Of a stretch of DNA of 11,020 bases, positions 6,513 through 11,020 are shown in pieces (the first letter of the stretch is position 1; each line of letters begins with the position of its first letter). Location of the stretch: NCBI GenBank assembly GCA_023396345.1, contig JAEWWO010000295.1:1-11020 (forward strand), in the 5' to 3' direction. The notes beneath the pieces were generated by a model. The model was not told the DNA's origin, did no database searches, and saw only the letters and a program-made list of their open reading frames with translations. The translations under genes and the position numbers were made by a program. The stretch is from Bacteroidota bacterium. Lineage in GTDB: Bacteria > Bacteroidota > Bacteroidia > Chitinophagales > Chitinophagaceae.

Positions 6513-7226
6513 CTACAATCTGCCTGCATACAATAAGAATATAGCCGGACGTTTATGTATGTCGGGAGTTTCTTTTTTCCATTGTGCAATGGTTTTGGTT
6601 TTAATCATTTCCTTTTCGGATGTAATGTCGCACGCAATGCAGAGTTTTGTATCCGATTTGCATTGTTGAAGGATATCACTGATTAACGGATTGTTCCGGT
6701 AAGGTGTTTCAATAAAAATGATGGTTTTATTATTCTTGGCAGAGGTTTCTTCCAATGATTTAATTGCTTTTCTTCGTTGAGATTGTTCAATAGGCAGATA
6801 TCCCACAAATTCAAAACGCTGACCATTCATGCCGCTTGCCATCAAAGCGAGTAAAATAGAATTTGGTCCCGTTAAAGGCATGATGGCGGCATTGAGTTGT
6901 TGTGCTTTTTCAATTAATATCTGTCCCGGATCTGCCACGCTCGGACAGCCTGCTTCACTGATGATTCCTATTGTTTCTCCGGCTTGCAAACGCTTTGTAA
7001 ACTCTTCAACGGTTGACGCTTCTGCTTTTTGTATCGGCATCCAGAAGTAATCGTCAATAACAATTTCTTTCCATATTTTTTTCAGGTAACGCCTTGCTGT
7101 TTTTTCGTTTTCAACAAAAAAAGAAGAACAGTTTTTTGCAGCATCAATCACATACGGTGGTATGGCTTTTAAAGCCTGTTCGTCATCCTGCAAAACTGTT
7201 GGTATTAAATATACTTTTCCTGACAT
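6513..7226 (-). CDS. RsmI-like SAM-dependent methyltransferase (tetrapyrrole methylase fold)
   Basis: This 237-residue protein has the tetrapyrrole-methylase fold of RsmI, which 2'-O-methylates C1402 of 16S rRNA. Diagnostic segments are KVYLIPT (4-10), GIISEAGCPSVADPG (87-101, matching the VSDAGTPLISDPG region of RsmI), PLTGPNSILLALMASGM (117-133), RFEFVGYLP (137-145) and the late IIFIETPYR (169-177). It is about 50 residues shorter than E. coli RsmI and lacks the RsmI C-terminal extension. The usual ACEDTR motif after the second strand is replaced by FFVENEKTARR (36-46). It therefore appears to be the divergent Bacteroidota paralogue of RsmI, and its substrate may differ. It is the first gene leftward from a divergent promoter region shared with the alpha/beta hydrolase. 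The fold is clear; I withhold a gene symbol because of the motif change. Confidence 0.88.
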   Translation of the reverse strand: MSGKVYLIPTVLQDDEQALKAIPPYVIDAAKNCSSFFVENEKTARRYLKKIWKEIVIDDYFWMPIQKAEASTVEEFTKRLQAGETIGIISEAGCPSVADPGQILIEKAQQLNAAIMPLTGPNSILLALMASGMNGQRFEFVGYLPIEQSQRRKAIKSLEETSAKNNKTIIFIETPYRNNPLISDILQQCKSDTKLCIACDITSEKEMIKTKTIAQWKKETPDIHKRPAIFLLYAGRL

Positions 7227-7252
7227 ATAAAAGAATAATAATTAATCAGCCA

Positions 7253-7286
7253 CGAATATAAAATTTAATATTCAATTGCTCTCAAA
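7253..7286 (-). promoter_or_regulatory. Candidate promoter of the RsmI-like gene
   Basis: On the minus strand TATATTCG (7260-7253) has one mismatch to TAnnTTTG and is preceded by TTTG (7286-7283) with a 22-base spacer, slightly long. It would give a leader of about 20-25 bases. It lies in the divergent intergenic region next to the plus-strand box at 7291-7298. Confidence 0.25.
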
Positions 7287-7290
7287 CACT

Positions 7291-7298
7291 TACATTTG
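7291..7298 (+). promoter_or_regulatory. Perfect TAnnTTTG -7 box directly before the alpha/beta hydrolase start
   Basis: TACATTTG ends nine bases before the ATG at 7308 and matches the Bacteroidota -7 consensus exactly. Transcription would begin within a few bases of the start codon, giving a leader of roughly five bases or fewer. The only upstream TTG (7276-7278) is closer than the normal -33 spacing, so the -33 element is weak or absent. Confidence 0.5.
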
Positions 7299-7307
7299 CA
7301 CTTGCAG

Positions 7308-8120
7308 ATGCAGAAAAAAATACAATATCTTAATAGCTTTTTTTCCTATTACATATATGGTAATGGCAAACAAACTGTGTTTTGTTTTCACGGTTATGCA
7401 TCTGTAGGTCACAGGTTTCAGGTGCTGGAACCTTATATTGGCGGGGATTTCAGACTTATATCTGTAGAGCTTCCTTTTCACAGCGATACCAGATGGAATG
7501 AACACCGATTATTTTATCCCGCTGATTTACATAAAGTACTCCTGCTGATTAGTGAAGCGGAAAATGTAGAAAAAGATTTCTGGATGATGGGTTACAGCCT
7601 TGGCGGAAGAATAACACTGAATTATTTTGAACACTATCCTGAACATGTAAAAAAAATTATTTTACTGGCACCCGATGGATTGCACAGAATATTTTGGTAT
7701 TGGCTGATTGCCGAAACACATTTCGGAAACTTTCTTTTACGTGTGCTGAACAGAAACTCTGCATGGGCTGTTAGTCTTATTAAGTTTTTTTATCGTATAA
7801 AAGCAATCAACGGAAGTATATACGTTTTAGCTAAAGAATTTTTAACCGATAAGGAAGAGCGAAAGTTATTGGTGAAAAGATGGATAACTTTGCGTAAGAT
7901 GCATCCAAATCTAAAGAAAGTAGGTGCTAATCTGAGAAAGCATAATGTGCATGTGTATGCAATGTTTGGAGAGCATGATAAGGTAATTGATCCGGAAAAC
8001 ATTAATTATTTAAAAGCTGTGGCTGAAGAGCATGTACACAATTACGTAATTAACGGAGGACATATTTTGTTGCGTGAGCCGCACGCTAAAGAAATTTCTA
8101 AATTGTTTTATACAGACTGA
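7308..8120 (+). CDS. Alpha/beta hydrolase
   Basis: A 270-residue alpha/beta-hydrolase-fold protein with a full putative catalytic triad: Ser97 in the nucleophile elbow GYSLGG (95-100), Asp224 in FGEHDKVI (220-227) and His252 in GGHILL (250-255). HGYA (28-31) is the usual oxyanion-hole segment. A cap region rich in aromatics (about 125-180) probably shapes the substrate pocket; no specific substrate can be assigned. There is no signal peptide, so it is cytoplasmic. A TTG 12 bases upstream could extend the frame, but I chose the ATG at 7308: the -7 box at 7291-7298 overlaps that TTG, which would then lie outside the mRNA. The glycosyltransferase gene starts 2 bp after the stop, so the two form an operon and may act on the same envelope lipid or glycan, which is inference. 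Confidence 0.92.
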   Translation: MQKKIQYLNSFFSYYIYGNGKQTVFCFHGYASVGHRFQVLEPYIGGDFRLISVELPFHSDTRWNEHRLFYPADLHKVLLLISEAENVEKDFWMMGYSLGGRITLNYFEHYPEHVKKIILLAPDGLHRIFWYWLIAETHFGNFLLRVLNRNSAWAVSLIKFFYRIKAINGSIYVLAKEFLTDKEERKLLVKRWITLRKMHPNLKKVGANLRKHNVHVYAMFGEHDKVIDPENINYLKAVAEEHVHNYVINGGHILLREPHAKEISKLFYTD

Positions 8121-8122
8121 TT

Positions 8123-9268
8123 ATGATATATGTGCTGATAATATCCGGATTGCTGGTTTTTCTTTATTGTGTAATGATATTGCTATATAATAATTGGTTT
8201 AATAAACTTGCTGTTTACAAGCCTGCAAAAAATAAAGAAAGCATTTTTTTTACTGTTATTATTCCTGCCAGAAACGAAGAAAATAATATAGACAATTTGC
8301 TGCAATCTATACTGGATAATAATTACAACACGAATTTACTTGAGATTATTGTGATAGATGATTATTCCACAGATAAAACATTATCTATTGTAAAAGAATG
8401 GCAGAAGCAAAGCGCATCTGTACACTTTATTGAAATGAAAGATTTGATAAGAGAAGAGGAGAAAATAAACTCTTACAAAAAACTGGCTATCCAAAAAGCT
8501 GTTGAAAGAGCTAAAGGAGAATACATTATTACAACAGATGCAGATTGCATTGTCCCTGAAAAATGGCTGCATAATTTTAATGCTTTTATTCAGGAAAAAG
8601 ATGCTTTTTTTATAGCTGCACCCGTACGCTTTATTAATGACGGAAGTTTTTTATCCATCTTTCAATGTCTTGATTTTCTGAGCTTACAGGGCATTACGGC
8701 ATCTTCAGTTTCTGCGGGTTTTCACAGTATGTGCAACGGCGCAAACTTATGTTATAAAAAAGATATTTTCTTTGAAGTAGACGGTTTTAAAGGATTTGAG
8801 CATTTGGCGAGTGGCGACGATATGTTTTTGATGGGGAAAATTCAAAAAAAATATCCTGAAAAGACGCAGTATATTTTTTCGCAGGATGCTATTGTTTCTA
8901 CACTGCCCATGCCCACAGTAAAATCTTTTTTTAATCAGCGTATACGCTGGGCAAGCAAGGCTGACAGCTATGAAGATAAAAGAATTGTTGCAGTATTGTT
9001 TTTGGTTTATTTTACTAATCTTGTTTTTCCGCTGTTATTTATTTTAGGATTCTTTAATGTACAGTATTTTTTATGGCTTTTAATATTTTATGTTTTTAAA
9101 GTAGCTATTGAAATGATTTTTATGCACAATGTCTGTAAGTTTTTCCGTCAGTCAGAAATACTTAAATATTTTCCGCTGATGGAAGGATTTCATATACTAT
9201 ACACGCTGATTTCAGGATGGCTGGGCAAGTTTGGTAAATATGAGTGGAAGGGCAGAAGCGTTCAATAA
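8123..9268 (+). CDS. Membrane-anchored family 2 glycosyltransferase
   Basis: A 381-residue GT-A fold, inverting family 2 glycosyltransferase. An N-terminal membrane anchor (about 3-22) is followed by the catalytic domain: VIIPARNEE (45-53), the nucleotide-sugar-binding VIDDYSTD (77-84), the metal-binding TTDADC (137-142), the catalytic-base region SGDDMFL (230-236) and QRIRW (272-276), which corresponds to the Q/RxxRW motif of processive enzymes and related family members. Two strong membrane helices follow at about 288-310 and 313-335, and a weaker one near 354-368. It would use a nucleotide-diphospho-sugar on the cytoplasmic face, and could act on a lipid or growing polysaccharide; the acceptor and sugar are not evident. 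It starts 2 bp after the hydrolase gene and is probably translationally coupled to it. Confidence 0.94.
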   Translation: MIYVLIISGLLVFLYCVMILLYNNWFNKLAVYKPAKNKESIFFTVIIPARNEENNIDNLLQSILDNNYNTNLLEIIVIDDYSTDKTLSIVKEWQKQSASVHFIEMKDLIREEEKINSYKKLAIQKAVERAKGEYIITTDADCIVPEKWLHNFNAFIQEKDAFFIAAPVRFINDGSFLSIFQCLDFLSLQGITASSVSAGFHSMCNGANLCYKKDIFFEVDGFKGFEHLASGDDMFLMGKIQKKYPEKTQYIFSQDAIVSTLPMPTVKSFFNQRIRWASKADSYEDKRIVAVLFLVYFTNLVFPLLFILGFFNVQYFLWLLIFYVFKVAIEMIFMHNVCKFFRQSEILKYFPLMEGFHILYTLISGWLGKFGKYEWKGRSVQ

Positions 9269-9301
9269 AAATCTGAAATAAACTAAGTTAAAAATCATTC
9301 T

Positions 9302-9309
9302 TACATTTA
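9302..9309 (+). promoter_or_regulatory. Weak -7-like box upstream of the ureohydrolase gene
   Basis: TACATTTA has one mismatch to TAnnTTTG and lies 24 bases before the ATG at 9334, within the 65-bp gap after the glycosyltransferase. No -33 TTTG is visible at normal distance. It may provide separate transcription for the ureohydrolase pair, but readthrough from the hydrolase operon is equally possible because I see no terminator in the gap. Confidence 0.2.
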
Positions 9310-9333
9310 CATATAAATTATTATACAATTATC

Positions 9334-10377
9334 ATGGTTGATTTATCAAATTTTGATCAGAACGGTGTAGCAAATCCTAATGCCAATATTTTCGGTCTTC
9401 CGTTTTCTGAAGAAGATGCAAAACTCATTATTTTTCCTGTTCCCTGGGAGGTAACCGTAAGTTACGGAGCGGGCACCGGACGTTGCTTTGATGCTGTTTT
9501 TGCCGCTGCTTTTCAGGTTGATTTATTTAATAAATATTATAAAGACACATGGAAGAATGGCTTTCATATGGTGGATGTGGATAAGAAAATATTAATGAAA
9601 AGCGACTATCTGCGCAAAGAAGCTGAGTTGTATGTAGACTTTATTGGTTCCGGTGAAGATATAAGTACCAACAACTTTATGGCGAGAAGTCTGAAAGATA
9701 TCAATGAAGGTGGTATAATGCTCAACGATTGGGTATATGAGCATACCAGGCATTATATCAACAAAGGTAAACTGGTAGGTTTGCTCGGCGGTGACCACAG
9801 CACACCACTTGGATACATCAAAGCTTTGGCAGAAAAATATAGTAGTTTCGGTATTCTGCAAATAGATGCGCATTGCGATTTAAGAAAGGCTTACGAAGAT
9901 TTTGTGTATTCTCATGCCTCTATCATGTACAATGTGTTGAACGAAATACCGGAGGTGCAGCATATTACTCAAATCGGGATAAGAGATTATTGTAAAGAAG
10001 AATGGGATTTTGTGCATGATAATGCTGATAAGGTTACTGCATTTTTTGATGCGGATATTAAAGAGAGAATATTTGAAGGGGATAACTGGAAAAATATTAC
10101 AGATGAAATTATTGCCACATTACCCGAAAATGTATATATCAGTTTTGATATTGACGGATTAGATCCGAAATTATGTCCTAATACTGGAACGCCCGTGCAG
10201 GGAGGCTTTGAGTCGGAAGAAATAAATTATTTATTAAGAAAATTATTGGAATCAGGAAGAAAAATTATAGGCTTTGATTTAGTAGAAGTAGGCACCGGCG
10301 ATACAAATACAGATGCCAATGTGGGAGCAAGAGTATTATGGAATTTGTCGAATATATTAACCATGAGCAACGTATAA
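9334..10377 (+). CDS. Ureohydrolase of the agmatinase/arginase family
   Basis: A 347-residue member of the binuclear-metal ureohydrolases, which hydrolyse guanidino compounds to urea plus an amine. All six expected metal ligands are visible: His155 in LGGDHSTPLG (151-160), Asp178, His180 and Asp182 in QIDAHCDLR (176-184), and Asp272 and Asp274 in SFDIDGLDP (270-278). His194 in YSHASIM (192-198) fits the catalytic/substrate histidine, and Glu318 lies in the conserved DLVEVG segment (315-320). The protein is about 40 residues longer than bacterial SpeB agmatinase (about 305), mainly from an N-terminal extension and an insertion around 70-125. The SHASIM stretch differs from the SHGTPFR of agmatinase and formimidoylglutamase, so the substrate could be agmatine, guanidinobutyrate, guanidine or another compound. 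A membrane-protein gene begins 3 bp after its stop. Family is certain; substrate is open. Confidence 0.92.
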   Translation: MVDLSNFDQNGVANPNANIFGLPFSEEDAKLIIFPVPWEVTVSYGAGTGRCFDAVFAAAFQVDLFNKYYKDTWKNGFHMVDVDKKILMKSDYLRKEAELYVDFIGSGEDISTNNFMARSLKDINEGGIMLNDWVYEHTRHYINKGKLVGLLGGDHSTPLGYIKALAEKYSSFGILQIDAHCDLRKAYEDFVYSHASIMYNVLNEIPEVQHITQIGIRDYCKEEWDFVHDNADKVTAFFDADIKERIFEGDNWKNITDEIIATLPENVYISFDIDGLDPKLCPNTGTPVQGGFESEEINYLLRKLLESGRKIIGFDLVEVGTGDTNTDANVGARVLWNLSNILTMSNV

Positions 10378-10380
10378 ACT

Positions 10381-10968
10381 ATGAGTGATATAAACAATTA
10401 CGAAATAATCGTGAAATCGAATGATCAGAAAAAACTGAGAATAATCAGCAATCTTTTAATTGTGAGTGCGTTGGCAACATTGTTATATTTTGCGTTTAAC
10501 TATTACAGTATACCGCGCCTGCGCCCTTCGGCTGTGTTCTTATTTGTAGTTTGCGCTATCATCGTTATTATCTGGGCATTTGTACTTTTAAAAAAATACG
10601 TGCCGCCTTTTCGCTATGCTTTTTTTCTGGCGGGTATAGCTATGTTTTTTTATTGTCCGCATCCTGTATTTAAGTTTGTAATAGGTGGTTTATATATTAT
10701 TTTGGGTTTGATAGAATCATCTATAAGAATGCCAAAGCGAATAGCGGTGGACGATTCAGGAGTTCTTATTAATAATTTTCCCGGAAAGTTTTTTGAATGG
10801 AATAAAATATCTTCGATGATTATAAGAGATCAACTAATAACTATAGATTTTAAGAATAACAGATTGTATCAAAAAGAAATTGAAGGATACATTACTCCTG
10901 AAATACAGAAAGAGTTTAATGAATTTGCAAACCGTAAAACACAGTCTTCACAAAATAATACGGTATAA
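10381..10968 (+). CDS. Membrane protein with four N-terminal helices and PH-like C-terminal domain, function unknown
   Basis: A 195-residue protein that I do not recognise as a named family. Membrane segments are visible at about 20-42, 50-71, 77-92 and 94-112. The remaining 80 residues are soluble; the run RIAVDDSGVLIN (120-131), FFEWNKISSMIIRDQLITID (137-156) resembles the beta-strand order of bacterial PH-like (bPH) domains appended to such membrane hairpins. The N-terminus and tail are hydrophilic. It starts 3 bp after the ureohydrolase stop, so the two are translationally coupled, but membrane topology gives no obvious link to guanidino hydrolysis. The apparent convergent gene ends at 10973, only 4 bp away. 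Confidence 0.85.
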   Translation: MSDINNYEIIVKSNDQKKLRIISNLLIVSALATLLYFAFNYYSIPRLRPSAVFLFVVCAIIVIIWAFVLLKKYVPPFRYAFFLAGIAMFFYCPHPVFKFVIGGLYIILGLIESSIRMPKRIAVDDSGVLINNFPGKFFEWNKISSMIIRDQLITIDFKNNRLYQKEIEGYITPEIQKEFNEFANRKTQSSQNNTV

Positions 10969-10972
10969 TTTT

Positions 10973-11020
10973 TTATTCATCTTCCTGCATAATCGAAGCA
11001 ACAGGCGCATTGGTGATTAC
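10973..11020 (-). CDS. 3' end of a convergent minus-strand gene, cut by window edge
   Basis: Read on the minus strand from the right edge, the frame gives 15 sense codons (VITNAPVASIMQEDE) and then TAA at 10975-10973. Position, convergent orientation and the acidic C-terminus look like the end of a real gene, but 48 bases are too few to identify a family. It is separated from the upstream plus-strand gene by 4 bp, leaving no room for a terminator between them. Confidence 0.45.
   Translation of the reverse strand, partial: VITNAPVASIMQEDE

Noticed and set aside
9269..9333. Guanidine riboswitch or other structured leader before the ureohydrolase
   Set aside because: The 65-bp AT-rich gap has no GC-rich stems or motif I recognise.
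9592..9873. Minus-strand frame within the ureohydrolase gene
   Set aside because: Antisense to metal-binding motifs of the ureohydrolase.
1..11020. Defence system, prophage, transposon or other dedicated novel multi-gene system
   Set aside because: No nuclease, integrase, transposase, toxin or phage-type gene and no terminal inverted repeats were seen; gene content and base composition look uniform.

Overview
The window is AT-rich and looks like the chromosome of a member of the Bacteroidota, possibly the Chitinophagales. The evidence is the family content (a DUF6597-type AraC regulator, a stand-alone TfoX C-terminal domain protein, the fused FAD/Fe-S dehydrogenase, a divergent RsmI-like methylase), the lack of clear Shine-Dalgarno sequences, and start-proximal boxes of the Bacteroidota type TAnnTTTG. 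The intergenic TCAACC hexamer repeat also resembles spacers seen in such genomes. The taxonomic call rests on family resemblance and promoter style, not on a marker gene.

Left part, all on the minus strand. The window opens inside the anaerobic (class III) ribonucleotide reductase gene nrdD, with the N-terminal 363 residues visible and the rest off the left edge. A 373-bp spacer follows; it holds a TTGTGA-N8-TCACAA inverted repeat close to the nrdD start and a 30-bp/6-bp tandem repeat. Next is a 977-residue FAD-linked dehydrogenase fused to an iron-sulfur/CCG module (D-lactate or D-2-hydroxyglutarate dehydrogenase type) that has its own promoter-like box four bases before its ATG. Upstream of it lie a 90-residue TfoX C-terminal domain protein, a VOC (glyoxalase-fold) protein, an AraC-type regulator and a four-helix membrane protein. 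The last two are separated by only 2 bp, as are VOC and TfoX_C by 3 bp, so these are probably small operons. A divergent RsmI-like SAM-dependent methylase follows.

Right part, plus strand. From a short divergent promoter region at about 7227-7307 come an alpha/beta hydrolase and, 2 bp after it, a membrane-anchored family 2 glycosyltransferase. After a 65-bp gap come an agmatinase-family ureohydrolase and, 3 bp after it, a membrane protein with a PH-like tail. The last 48 bases appear to be the 3' end of a convergent minus-strand gene.

Most of the window reads as ordinary housekeeping and accessory metabolism: deoxyribonucleotide supply without oxygen, oxidation of a D-2-hydroxyacid, guanidino-compound hydrolysis, and envelope glycan or lipid work. 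I found no defence system, mobile element, CRISPR array or RNA gene. I do not see a convincing new multi-gene system. The points most worth following are the substrate of the ureohydrolase, the RsmI-like protein that lacks the usual N-terminal motif, the inverted repeat in front of nrdD, and the AraC/VOC/TfoX_C cluster with its TATAC repeats.
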